From positions 62,001 through 126,000 of the forward strand of contig CAKZFX010000014.1 of the NCBI GenBank assembly GCA_936908745.1: 64,000 nt of DNA, written 5' to 3'. Source of the stretch: an uncultured Chitinophagaceae bacterium. GTDB lineage: Bacteria > Bacteroidota > Bacteroidia > Chitinophagales > Chitinophagaceae. Under the pieces are notes generated by a model that did no database searches, was not told where the DNA came from, and was given only the letters and a program-made list of their open reading frames with translations. The position numbers and the translations under genes were made by a program. Shown here piece by piece: positions 8,790-16,408 of the stretch; position 1 is the first letter of the stretch, and each line of letters opens with the position of its first letter.

Positions 8790-9424
8790 AAGCGGCTTTT
8801 AATTCTCTCTACAAAGGCCTGCAGTATATCGTAATCTGTAAATAATTTTACCGCAATAAAAGTAAACAGCAACCCGTAAATAGCTCCGGTAATATGCGCA
8901 CTATGCCCGATATTATCCTGTCCTCTTTTGGCTAATACAGTTGAAATGACCAAGAAGAGAATTGCAAAAACATAGCCGGGCATCGGGATAAAAAAGAAGC
9001 CAATCGTGCTTGTGGGATTAAAAAGTATAGTGGCAAAAATTACCGCCGAAACAGCCCCGGAAGCACCTAAGGAACGGTAGTAATAATTATTCCTGTGTTT
9101 TATATAATCCGGGATGGAGGCAATGATCAGTGCCGTAAAATAAAGCAGGATGTAAATTAATTTTCCTGTTTCACCAAATATGACCGGGCTTGAAAAAAAG
9201 GCTTTTTCCAATGCCACGCCAAAGGAATACAAACCGACCATATTGAAGATAAGATGCATCCAGTTTGCATGAATGAATCCATGCGTTATAAACCGGTACC
9301 ATTGCCCCCTGTTGATGGACGGCGGATAAAAAATAAGATCGTTATATAACTTGTCATTTGAAAACGCACCGATAGATATAAGAGCGGTAGCAATGACAAG
9401 GATGAGAGTAATTGACAATTCCAT
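8786..9424 (-). CDS. Rhomboid-family intramembrane serine protease
   Basis: The protein is 212 residues if it starts at the ATG at 9424 (MELSITLILV); a 24-residue extension upstream is less likely because it enters a repeat. There are about six membrane segments. The catalytic Ser lies in SLGASGAVSAV and the catalytic His in GHSAHITGA; GFIHANWMHLIFNMVGLYSFG is the conserved first helix-loop region. Rhomboids cut membrane proteins within the bilayer; the substrate is unknown. Confidence 0.88.
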   Translation of the reverse strand: MELSITLILVIATALISIGAFSNDKLYNDLIFYPPSINRGQWYRFITHGFIHANWMHLIFNMVGLYSFGVALEKAFFSSPVIFGETGKLIYILLYFTALIIASIPDYIKHRNNYYYRSLGASGAVSAVIFATILFNPTSTIGFFFIPMPGYVFAILFLVISTVLAKRGQDNIGHSAHITGAIYGLLFTFIAVKLFTDYDILQAFVERIKSRF

Positions 9425-9475
9425 TCTTAAAAATAATATTGTTCTTCGATATGCAGAAATTACAGCAGTAGGGTT

Positions 9476-9664
9476 ATTTTTTACCACAAAGGGCACAAAG
9501 ATTATTTCACAATGAGCACAAAGGTTTTAGGAAATACTCAGTATTCTTTGTGGTTCAATATCCATTTGTATTGTACAGGGAGAGATTATTCACAAAGGCA
9601 ACAAAGAGATATCGAAGTCCTCTGTGTTCTCTGTGCAAAATCCTTAGTGACCTTTGTGGTTGAA
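9476..9664. repeat. ACCACAAAG-type dispersed intergenic repeat, copy 1
   Basis: The sequence opens with ACCACAAAGGGCACAAAG, has further CACAATGAGCACAAAG phrases, and closes with CTCTGTGCAAAATCC and CCTTTGTGGTTG. The two ends are inverted relative to each other, so the whole could form a long imperfect hairpin. It fills the gap between the rhomboid and ribF genes. Confidence 0.7.
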
Positions 9665-9667
9665 TAC

Positions 9668-10615
9668 CTATAATACTTTCAGGCTTTCTACTTTGTCCTG
9701 GTCAATTTGTTTCACCAGCGCCTCCAATCCATCAAACTTCACTTCTTCACGCAGGTATTGTTTGACATATACACGCAGTTCCTTACCGTATATTTCTTCG
9801 TTGAAATCAAAAATGTTTACTTCAACCACTCTTTTGGTTCCATCTACCGTTGGCCGAAACCCGATACTCATCATTCCTTTGAGTAAGGCATCCTGGCTCT
9901 TGACTCCCGACTCCCGACTCACGACTGCGTAAACGGCGTAAATCCCATTTCCCGGAATGATCTTCTCTTCGTTTTCCACTTTAAGGTTGGCAGTAGGGTA
10001 GCCCAACTGGCGCCCCAGTTTGTCGCCATGCACCACTGTGCCCGAAAAAAAGAAAGTATAGCCTAATAATTTATTGGCGGTGTCTGTGTCATTGTGCAGG
10101 ATCGCTTCACGGATATTGGTGGAACTGATAGATATATTTTCCAGAATATGTTTCGGGATTTCCTGTAAATGGTAGTTAAACTCTGCCGACTTTTTTTCCA
10201 GCAGGCGGTAATCACCTAAGCGATCGCGGCCAAAACGGTGATCATAGCCGATAATGATCGTATGCGGGTTGAACTTTGCCACCAAAAAATTGCTGATATA
10301 CTCTTCCGCAGGCTGGTTGGCAAAAGCGTCTGTAAAAGGCACTACGACTACATGGTGAATGCCGAGTTGCTCCAGCAGTTCCAGTTTTTCTTCCATCGTA
10401 TTGATCAGGCGGATGCCAAGAATGGCCGAAGAAACCACTTTGCGGGGATGCGGATGAAACGTAATGATCACTGTTTCGCCGTTGATTGCTGCAGCTTCTT
10501 CTTTCAGGCGTTCAATGATCTGGCGGTGGCCCAAATGCACACCGTCAAAGGTTCCGATCGTAATTACCGCGTTCTGGAAAAGCGGCAATTGGTCTGTGTC
10601 GTAATGTACTTGCAT
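9668..10615 (-). CDS. ribF: Bifunctional riboflavin kinase/FAD synthetase
   Basis: RibF makes FMN from riboflavin and then FAD. The N-terminal nucleotidyltransferase domain has ITIGTFDGVHLGHRQ and IIGYDHRFGRDRLGDY. The C-terminal kinase domain has GTVVHGDKLGRQLGYPTANL and IGFRPTVDGTKRVVEVNIFD. The start at 10615 (MQVHYDTDQL, 315 residues) is preferred to an upstream Met at 10660. In the kinase domain, between YAVYAVV and LLKGMMSIG, the residues SRESGVKSQD are encoded by the phrase GTGAGTCGGGAGTCGGGAGT, like repeats found between genes elsewhere in the window. Confidence 0.94.
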   Translation of the reverse strand: MQVHYDTDQLPLFQNAVITIGTFDGVHLGHRQIIERLKEEAAAINGETVIITFHPHPRKVVSSAILGIRLINTMEEKLELLEQLGIHHVVVVPFTDAFANQPAEEYISNFLVAKFNPHTIIIGYDHRFGRDRLGDYRLLEKKSAEFNYHLQEIPKHILENISISSTNIREAILHNDTDTANKLLGYTFFFSGTVVHGDKLGRQLGYPTANLKVENEEKIIPGNGIYAVYAVVSRESGVKSQDALLKGMMSIGFRPTVDGTKRVVEVNIFDFNEEIYGKELRVYVKQYLREEVKFDGLEALVKQIDQDKVESLKVL

Positions 10616-10644
10616 GATAGGCCGCAAAATTAGCTGATAATATT

Positions 10645-10652
10645 TAGTTTTG
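10645..10652 (+). promoter_or_regulatory. -7 box of purM
   Basis: TAGTTTTG is an exact TAnnTTTG match 16 nt before the purM ATG. No clear -33 element is seen. Confidence 0.5.
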
Positions 10653-10668
10653 CTGCTCAATTACTACA

Positions 10669-11838
10669 ATGAGTTTATATTCAAAAAGAGGAGTTTCAGC
10701 GCAGAAAGAAGAAGTACACGAAGCCACCAAAAACCTGGACAAGGGACTTTACCCGAATGCCTTTTGCAAAATTTATAAGGATGTATTGTGCGGCGATGAA
10801 GATTGGGTAAACGTGATGCACGCAGACGGAGCGGGCACAAAGAGCATTTTGGCCTACCTGTACTGGAAAGAAACCGGCGATGTAAGCATCTGGAAAGGAA
10901 TTGCACAGGATGCCATCGTGATGAACCTGGATGATTTGCTTTGTGTGGGTATTTATGACCAGTTATTATTTTCCTCTACCATCGACCGTAATAAAAAACT
11001 GATCCCCGCAGAAGTGCTGGAAGCAGTGATCAATGGCACACAGTCTTTTTTTGATACCATGAAAGAATTTGGTGTGAACATCAGTTTTATGGGTGGCGAA
11101 ACAGCCGATGTGGGTGATGTGGTGCGCACCATTGCGGTAAATGGAACGATGACAGCCCGCTGGCCAAAATCTAAACTGGTGACCAATGAAAAGATTAAAC
11201 CAGGCAATGTGATTGTGGGACTGGCAGGTTTTGGACAAGCGAATTATGAAACCTCCTACAACAGCGGTTTGGCCAGCAATGGCCTTACCAGCGCAAGACA
11301 CGATGTGTTGAATAAAGTGTATGCTCAACAGTATCCTGAAACTTTTGAGCCTTCCCTGGCAGATGAAGTGGTGTATATCGGGCCGCATAAACTGACAGAC
11401 GAAATAAAAGACGGCGAGGTAAACACAACGATCGGTCATCTCTTATTAAGCCCTACAAGAACCTTTGCGCCGGTAATGAAAGAACTGCTGGAAAATCATT
11501 TTGATGCCATCAATGGCCTGGTCCATTGCAGCGGCGGCGGACAAACCAAGTGCATGAAGTATGTGCCTGCTGATGTACGTATCATAAAAGATAATTTATT
11601 TGAACCGCCCGTCATCTTCCGTTTGATCCAGCAAGCCAGTGGTGCAGACAACAGGGAAATGTACCAGGTGTTTAATATGGGAACAAGACTGGAGATTTAT
11701 ACCAACGAAAAAGAGGCCGAAGCGATCATCCATGTTTCCAAAAGCTTTGGTGTGGATGCACAAATTATCGGCAGGGTGGAAGCCAGTGAAAAACAGGCGT
11801 TGGAGATTCATACTTCTACCGGCGTTTTACAGTTTTAA
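10669..11838 (+). CDS. purM: Phosphoribosylformylglycinamidine cyclo-ligase (AIR synthase)
   Basis: PurM closes the imidazole ring in purine synthesis, turning FGAM and ATP into AIR. The N-terminal AIRS domain has MHADGAGTKSILAYLYWKET and GIAQDAIVMNLDDLLCVG, then FMGGETADVGDVV; the C-terminal AIRS_C domain begins near KIKPGNVIVGLAGFG. At 389 residues it is longer than the E. coli enzyme (345), as is usual in Bacteroidota. It is divergent from ribF and has its own -7 box. Confidence 0.93.
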   Translation: MSLYSKRGVSAQKEEVHEATKNLDKGLYPNAFCKIYKDVLCGDEDWVNVMHADGAGTKSILAYLYWKETGDVSIWKGIAQDAIVMNLDDLLCVGIYDQLLFSSTIDRNKKLIPAEVLEAVINGTQSFFDTMKEFGVNISFMGGETADVGDVVRTIAVNGTMTARWPKSKLVTNEKIKPGNVIVGLAGFGQANYETSYNSGLASNGLTSARHDVLNKVYAQQYPETFEPSLADEVVYIGPHKLTDEIKDGEVNTTIGHLLLSPTRTFAPVMKELLENHFDAINGLVHCSGGGQTKCMKYVPADVRIIKDNLFEPPVIFRLIQQASGADNREMYQVFNMGTRLEIYTNEKEAEAIIHVSKSFGVDAQIIGRVEASEKQALEIHTSTGVLQF

Positions 11839-11843
11839 TTTTT

Positions 11844-11918
11844 TATCTCCCGCTGATCTCGCAAATTTTTGCTGAATACCACTATAATCTGCGGTTATCA
11901 GCGGGATCTGCGGGAGAT
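11844..11918. repeat. CTGCGGGA-type repeat forming a hairpin after purM
   Basis: ATCTCCCGC (11844-11852) pairs with GCGGGAGAT (11910-11918). Between them are GCTGATCTCGCA and ATCAGCGGGATC, which extend the pairing imperfectly. The phrase ATCAGCGGGATCTGCGGGA recurs at about 12799-12820 and, inverted, at 46229-46281. It may also end purM transcription. Confidence 0.55.
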
Positions 11919-12040
11919 TCAATCATTTTCAACTTAATTATAAATTTCAAAAACGGCAATTACTTTATTTCTTTAAGTAATTGATTTTCATTAAAATGTA
12001 TTTATACGTGTAATTATTTTTTTATTTACGTACAAAGTTG

Positions 12041-12048
12041 TATCTTTA
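12041..12048 (+). promoter_or_regulatory. Probable -7 box of the toxin-antitoxin operon
   Basis: TATCTTTA differs from TAnnTTTG only at the last base and lies 16 nt before the antitoxin ATG. The same TATCTTTATAG string precedes the structured RNA at 26073. Confidence 0.4.
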
Positions 12049-12064
12049 TAGAAAGAGCTGTGTT

Positions 12065-12322
12065 ATGGATGTAAAAGTTACCTTAAGTTTCAATGGAGAT
12101 GTTGTCAATAAAGCCAAGCGTTTTGCCGAGCAAAACAATATCAGTCTCTCAAGGCTTGTAGAGTTCCTTTTGCAAAAAACCACTTCTGATAACTATACTT
12201 CCCTCGAAGATTTTCCGATTTCAGATTGGGTTTCGCGTGTGTCCGAAGGCGAAGCTGTTTACCAGACTAAGCCCCGCAGCCGCAAAAAATCCAAGTCAGA
12301 TTATTTTTCTTCCAAAAAATGA
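12065..12322 (+). CDS. Antitoxin of DUF6364/RHH type
   Basis: From the ATG at 12065 (MDVKVTLSF) the product has 85 residues. The N-terminus MDVKVTLSFNGDVVNKAKRF followed by AEQNNISLSRLVEFLL is the beta-strand plus two-helix arrangement of a ribbon-helix-helix DNA-binding antitoxin, as in DUF6364 proteins. The basic C-terminus (KPRSRKKSKSDYF) probably wraps the toxin. It overlaps the toxin gene by 4 bp (ATGA), the usual sign of coupled translation. It probably represses its own promoter. Confidence 0.8.
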   Translation: MDVKVTLSFNGDVVNKAKRFAEQNNISLSRLVEFLLQKTTSDNYTSLEDFPISDWVSRVSEGEAVYQTKPRSRKKSKSDYFSSKK

Positions 12323-12750
12323 GGCTGTTTATTGATGCTAACGTGCTGGTGTCTGTAGTGAACAAGGAATACCCCTTGTTTACACATGCCTCACGCATTT
12401 TAAGCCTTGTCGGTAAAAAAGAATTCCAGTTATATACTTCACCGCTTTGCCTGGCCATTGCTTTCTATTTTGCCCAAAAGAAAAGTAAGAAAACGGCGAA
12501 AGAAAAAATCGCTTTGCTGGCGCAACACCTGCTGATCGCCCCGATCACAACCATCGAAGTACAAAAAGCAGCCGCAGATAAAGCGATTCATGATTTTGAA
12601 GATGGCATGGAATACCATTCGGCGCTGGCGGCCGGCTGCGATTGCATTATTACTGAAGACGTGGATGATTTTTATTTTTCCTCTGTTGAAGTATTGAAAT
12701 GCGCTGACTTTTTTAAAACCTATTTGGCAGGAAATAACAAAAGTGATTAG
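12319..12750 (+). CDS. PIN-domain toxin (VapC-like RNase)
   Basis: The 143-residue protein has the PIN fold. Asp6 in LFIDANVLV is the first metal ligand, the acidic stretch HDFEDGMEYHSALAAGCD supplies the next, and IITEDVDDF supplies the last. Such toxins cut tRNA or rRNA when freed from the antitoxin. Its position directly after the RHH antitoxin and the 4-bp overlap support a type II toxin-antitoxin pair. The target is unknown. Confidence 0.85.
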   Translation: MRLFIDANVLVSVVNKEYPLFTHASRILSLVGKKEFQLYTSPLCLAIAFYFAQKKSKKTAKEKIALLAQHLLIAPITTIEVQKAAADKAIHDFEDGMEYHSALAAGCDCIITEDVDDFYFSSVEVLKCADFFKTYLAGNNKSD

Positions 12751-12828
12751 CATTTTTAAGCTCCTGCGAATATAAGTTGAAGATGTTTTTTTCTGCGTTC
12801 ATCAGCGAGATCTGCGGGACATACTAAA

Positions 12829-12858
12829 TAAAAAAACCGCCGGTAGAAACCAGCGGTC
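12829..12858 (-). terminator. Terminator after the M56 gene
   Basis: ACCGC and GCGGT (with CGG/CC inside) form the stem, and on the minus strand seven T residues follow it, 30 nt after the M56 stop codon. Confidence 0.7.
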
Positions 12859-12887
12859 GTTAATGATGAGAAAGCATTGACAATGCT

Positions 12888-15221
12888 TTACTGTTTTACC
12901 ATTTTATAAGTACGGGCTGCTTGTTGCGAGCCTTCGCTAACTGAAATAAGGTAAGTACCCTGTGCAAGAGAAGAAACATTCAATGTCAGATTGTTGGCTC
13001 CTTTATTCAGGTTTGCTTTTTGTGTCATAAATGTTTTACCAGACATATCACGTACCCTGATCTCCCCGCTGCCGCTGGCTTGTGCGCTGTAAGGGATCGT
13101 GATGCTGTTGCCTGCAGGATTAGGATAGATAGCGGCTATATTTTCCAAACTCTTTTCAAGTGCAGCCGGGGCCAGGCTTTTTTCGTCATCTGCTTCAGAA
13201 GAGATCACAAATGTTACAGGTTGTTTGGCATAGGCTTTTACTTTGTGCCCATTTTGTTCGCCAGGTAACCATTTAGGACCGGCTTTCAGAATGCGGATCA
13301 CTTCTTCTTCCATGCCATAACCATGGTTAGTAAGCGCTTTAAAACTGCTCAGGTTACCTTCCATATCAACGATGAATTGAACATCTACTGTATAAGTTCC
13401 TTCGGGTGCTCCGTTATCAACCGGTACTAAAGGACTCAGGTTTTTCGCCAGGTATTTATTCCATGCTTCTTTGCCACCGTTAAAACGAGGGGCTACTTCC
13501 ATAGTTGAAAAAACCTTGTTGTCATCTTTTACAGTAGCATAACCCTGAACGGTTACCTCCTGCAATTGAAGGTTGTTCTTTTTTATTTCCTCCAGTTTCA
13601 CACCCTGCAATTTTTCAGAAGGTTTTATTTGCAGACCTTCTACTTTGCCTTTGGTTTTGCCGTAGCCAACCACTACAACTTCATCCAGTTTTGGTTTATC
13701 AAGAGGAACTTCTTTTACTTCACCGGTGATTTGTTTTCCTTCTACCTGGAAAGCTTCAAAATCTTTGGTCTTTATTTCAATAACACCATTTATTGCTTTT
13801 GCGCCATATTTCGATGTGGCTTTTTCATTTTTTAAAATAGTTACAGACTCGATACTGTTGGGATTGATACTTTGAAAATTAACCGGCGGCATTTGCACCA
13901 CTTCATTGATAACAATCATCGGGTCATCTGTTCTGGCTGAGTTGATACCACGGAGTGATACCACGGCTTGTTGATTCGATTCGGATGTTTTAAATTCAAT
14001 CACACCGTTGCGGGCCACTTCGCCGAATTTTTTAACCGCTTCGGCATTGTTGGCTTCGGTTACATGCACGACACCGTTGAATTCAATGACTTCACCATAC
14101 TTTGCAATCAACTGTTCACGATTGTATTGCTGGCCTTCTACGATGTAAAGTTTAGGGTTGGCTGCAGCTTTGAAACTGCTGTCAGTGTTACCGGGATGGA
14201 TCACGATTTTGCTGGCCTGCACGCTTGTTCCTTTTAATTGCAGTTTTACTTTAGGTGTGTCGGGCGGACTGGTGAATTGTAGGGCAAGGTTTTCAAGGTT
14301 TTGCTGGGCTTGTTCTTCCTGTTTCTCCAGTTGTTTTTGTTTGTAAGTAAAAGCAAACAGGAAAGCTACCATTGCAAGCAATGGTAATACCAGTACCTTC
14401 CTGAGATACTGGTATTTTGGTTGTTGGGATGATGTAATCATGGCTATACGTCTTTTTATTTGATTGTGAAAAAAAGGATTGGTCAGTCGGAGTGTGGGTG
14501 TACCCATCAGGTGCATCAGCAACAGTTCGGCATAATTCCATTTATCTTCTTCACGCACGGCAAACTTATCGGCAAGGAATTCGTGGATGGTGGTCAGTTC
14601 TTTTTTAATGATATGAAAGAAGGGATTTACCCAGAAAATGATCGTCAATACTTCCATTGAAATAATGTCCCAGCTGTGTTTTTCACGGATATGAAATAAC
14701 TCATGGCGGAATATCTGCTGCCCGTCTTCCGATTGCAGCGTTATTTTTTTATTCCAGAACATCCAGTTGAAGAAAGAAAAAGGCGTTCCTTTTTCATCGG
14801 TGTTTACAAAATTGATATCATCAATTTTTTCTACCTCGTGGTTCTTAATAATTCGTTTGATGCGGAACAGCGAAATCAAAAAGCGGGTGAAGACAAAGAT
14901 GGCAGCGAAGCAATACATTGCTATTAATATATTGGTCAGTGTGAATACAGAACCGCCATCGCTTTTTTTGCTGATAAATAGAATACTGTCAGGCGAAGAA
15001 ATACCGGATAAGGTGTTTATCCATACAGCCTGTTCTTCCTGTGGTGCGAAATAAACAGGAATATTAAGAAAAGGTACCAGTATGCTGCCCGCTGTGGCGA
15101 TCAGCAGGAAATAACGGTTGTACTGGTGAAATTTTTTGTTGCGTAAAAAAAGGTGATAGTACCCATAGAAGATACCCGAACAGATGATCACCTGGAGGAG
15201 GTAAAGCAGTAGTGGTTTCAT
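12888..15221 (-). CDS. BlaR1-like M56 metallopeptidase with plug-like, TonB-C and T9SS-tail domains
   Basis: The 777-residue protein has membrane segments near residues 5-25, 38-58 and 93-118 and a zinc-protease site HELFH at 173-177 in the M56 domain, as in the antibiotic sensor BlaR1. A fourth hydrophobic segment lies near 270-290. The periplasmic part has repeated modules resembling TonB-receptor plugs (PMIVINEVVQMPP, SINPNSIESVTILKNEKA, SKYGAKAINGVIEIKTK), then a TonB C-terminal domain (TYTVDVQFIVDMEGNLSSFK, GPKWLPGEQNGHKVKAY), and finally a T9SS-like tail from IYPNPAGNSITI. The 5' end overlaps the BlaI gene by 4 bp. Family knowledge suggests it senses an envelope signal and inactivates the repressor; the signal is unknown. 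Confidence 0.85.
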   Translation of the reverse strand: MKPLLLYLLQVIICSGIFYGYYHLFLRNKKFHQYNRYFLLIATAGSILVPFLNIPVYFAPQEEQAVWINTLSGISSPDSILFISKKSDGGSVFTLTNILIAMYCFAAIFVFTRFLISLFRIKRIIKNHEVEKIDDINFVNTDEKGTPFSFFNWMFWNKKITLQSEDGQQIFRHELFHIREKHSWDIISMEVLTIIFWVNPFFHIIKKELTTIHEFLADKFAVREEDKWNYAELLLMHLMGTPTLRLTNPFFHNQIKRRIAMITSSQQPKYQYLRKVLVLPLLAMVAFLFAFTYKQKQLEKQEEQAQQNLENLALQFTSPPDTPKVKLQLKGTSVQASKIVIHPGNTDSSFKAAANPKLYIVEGQQYNREQLIAKYGEVIEFNGVVHVTEANNAEAVKKFGEVARNGVIEFKTSESNQQAVVSLRGINSARTDDPMIVINEVVQMPPVNFQSINPNSIESVTILKNEKATSKYGAKAINGVIEIKTKDFEAFQVEGKQITGEVKEVPLDKPKLDEVVVVGYGKTKGKVEGLQIKPSEKLQGVKLEEIKKNNLQLQEVTVQGYATVKDDNKVFSTMEVAPRFNGGKEAWNKYLAKNLSPLVPVDNGAPEGTYTVDVQFIVDMEGNLSSFKALTNHGYGMEEEVIRILKAGPKWLPGEQNGHKVKAYAKQPVTFVISSEADDEKSLAPAALEKSLENIAAIYPNPAGNSITIPYSAQASGSGEIRVRDMSGKTFMTQKANLNKGANNLTLNVSSLAQGTYLISVSEGSQQAARTYKMVKQ

Positions 15222-15592
15222 TTTTTAGGGTTTTGCTGTTTTTTAATTTGCTGGAGCAATGTTTCCAATTCCTCCACCGAAATATTATTTTCTTTTACTA
15301 AGAAAGAAACCACATTGCTGAAAGAACCTTCAAAATATCCTTTCACCAGTTGTTTCATGCTTCTTTTAGAATACTCATCTTTTGATACCAGCGGGTAATA
15401 CTGGTGCTGGCGGCCCACAGCATGGATGCCGACAAATTCTTTTTCCACCAATATCTTTAACAAGGTAGCTACAGTGTTCTGGTGTGGCTTAGGATTAGGC
15501 ATTTCATCAACGATCTCTCTCAAAAATGCTTTATCTAACTTCCATACGGCCTGCATCACCTGTTCTTCTGCTTTTGTTAGTGGTTTGATCAT
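15218..15592 (-). CDS. BlaI/MecI-family transcriptional repressor
   Basis: The 124-residue winged-helix protein starts MIKPLTKAEEQVMQAVWKLD and continues HQNTVATLLKILVEKEFVG, the BlaI/MecI/CopY DNA-binding domain, with a dimerisation helix at the C-terminus. It is the first gene of a two-gene operon with the M56 peptidase, the usual sensor-repressor pairing. A tandem palindrome 27-64 nt upstream is the obvious operator, so it probably represses its own operon. The C-terminal helices follow the family pattern; a cleavage site cannot be assigned by eye. Confidence 0.9.
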   Translation of the reverse strand: MIKPLTKAEEQVMQAVWKLDKAFLREIVDEMPNPKPHQNTVATLLKILVEKEFVGIHAVGRQHQYYPLVSKDEYSKRSMKQLVKGYFEGSFSNVVSFLVKENNISVEELETLLQQIKKQQNPKK

Positions 15593-15618
15593 GTTTTCCC
15601 GTTTATGATCCGAAGCTA

Positions 15619-15656
15619 AAACTAATTTTTTAGTTTACAAACTAATTTTTTAGTTA
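15619..15656. promoter_or_regulatory. Tandem BlaI-type operator
   Basis: AAACTAA-TTTT-TTAGTTT (15619-15636) is a perfect palindrome. AAACTAA-TTTT-TTAGTTA (15639-15656) repeats it with one mismatch. The centres are 20 bp apart, about two helical turns, so two repressor dimers could sit on one face. It lies between blaI (minus) and ftsE (plus) and may affect both. Confidence 0.75.
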
Positions 15657-15718
15657 AATAAATTTTTGCATTCTCTTCCGCTTAGTTTGCCTTATTTTGC
15701 AACAAACCTCAGAACAGG

Positions 15719-16408
15719 ATGGCAGAACCGATAATCCAGCTTAGAAACGTCAATATATACCAGGGTGGAAATCTTGTGTTACAGGATGTAAACCTGACAG
15801 TTAACAAAGGTGAGTTCGTATATCTCGTGGGCAAAACCGGAACGGGAAAGTCGAGCCTTTTAAAGACCCTGTACGGCGAATTATCGCTGAAAGAAGGCGA
15901 GGGTGAAGTGGCCGGTTTCCAGCTTCGCGGGTTGGATTGGAAAAAAGTTCCTTACCTGCGCCGCACGCTTGGCGTGGTGTTCCAGGACTTTCAATTGCTG
16001 ACCGATCGTAATGTGAACAATAACCTGAAGTTTGTTTTGAAAGCTACCGGCTGGACAGACGATAAACTGATGGATGAAAAGATCGCTGATGTATTGGACA
16101 AAGTGGGCCTGAAAGCCAAAGGTTTTAAAATGCCTTTTGAATTGAGTGGCGGTGAGCAACAGCGTATTGATATTGCCCGTGCATTATTAAACTCTCCTAA
16201 ATTGATACTGGCCGATGAGCCTACAGGTAACCTTGATCCTGAAACATCGGATGAGATCATGAACCTGCTGTTCAGTATCTGTAAGGATTATAACACCGCC
16301 ATCGTAATGGCATCACATGACTATATCGTGGTGCAAAAATTCCCGGCGCGGATGATCCGGACAGAAAGAGGAAAAGTGATCGACAACGCTAGTATAGCCA
16401 TTGAATAA
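15719..16408 (+). CDS. ftsE: Cell-division ABC transporter ATP-binding protein FtsE
   Basis: The 229-residue ABC ATPase has Walker A GKTGTGKSS near residue 38, Q-loop VVFQDFQLL, signature LSGGEQQRIDIARALLNSP, Walker B LILADEPTGNLDP and switch His in ASHDYIVV. The close match to FtsE (LRRTLGVVFQDFQLL) points to the FtsEX complex that controls septal peptidoglycan hydrolases. No ftsX lies next to it here, so the partner must be elsewhere. It overlaps the convergent glycosyltransferase gene by 20 bp. Confidence 0.88.
   Translation: MAEPIIQLRNVNIYQGGNLVLQDVNLTVNKGEFVYLVGKTGTGKSSLLKTLYGELSLKEGEGEVAGFQLRGLDWKKVPYLRRTLGVVFQDFQLLTDRNVNNNLKFVLKATGWTDDKLMDEKIADVLDKVGLKAKGFKMPFELSGGEQQRIDIARALLNSPKLILADEPTGNLDPETSDEIMNLLFSICKDYNTAIVMASHDYIVVQKFPARMIRTERGKVIDNASIAIE

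Noticed and set aside
9476..9664. ACCACAAAG repeats as a CRISPR array
   Set aside because: Units are degenerate and inverted, with no constant-length spacers and no cas genes nearby.
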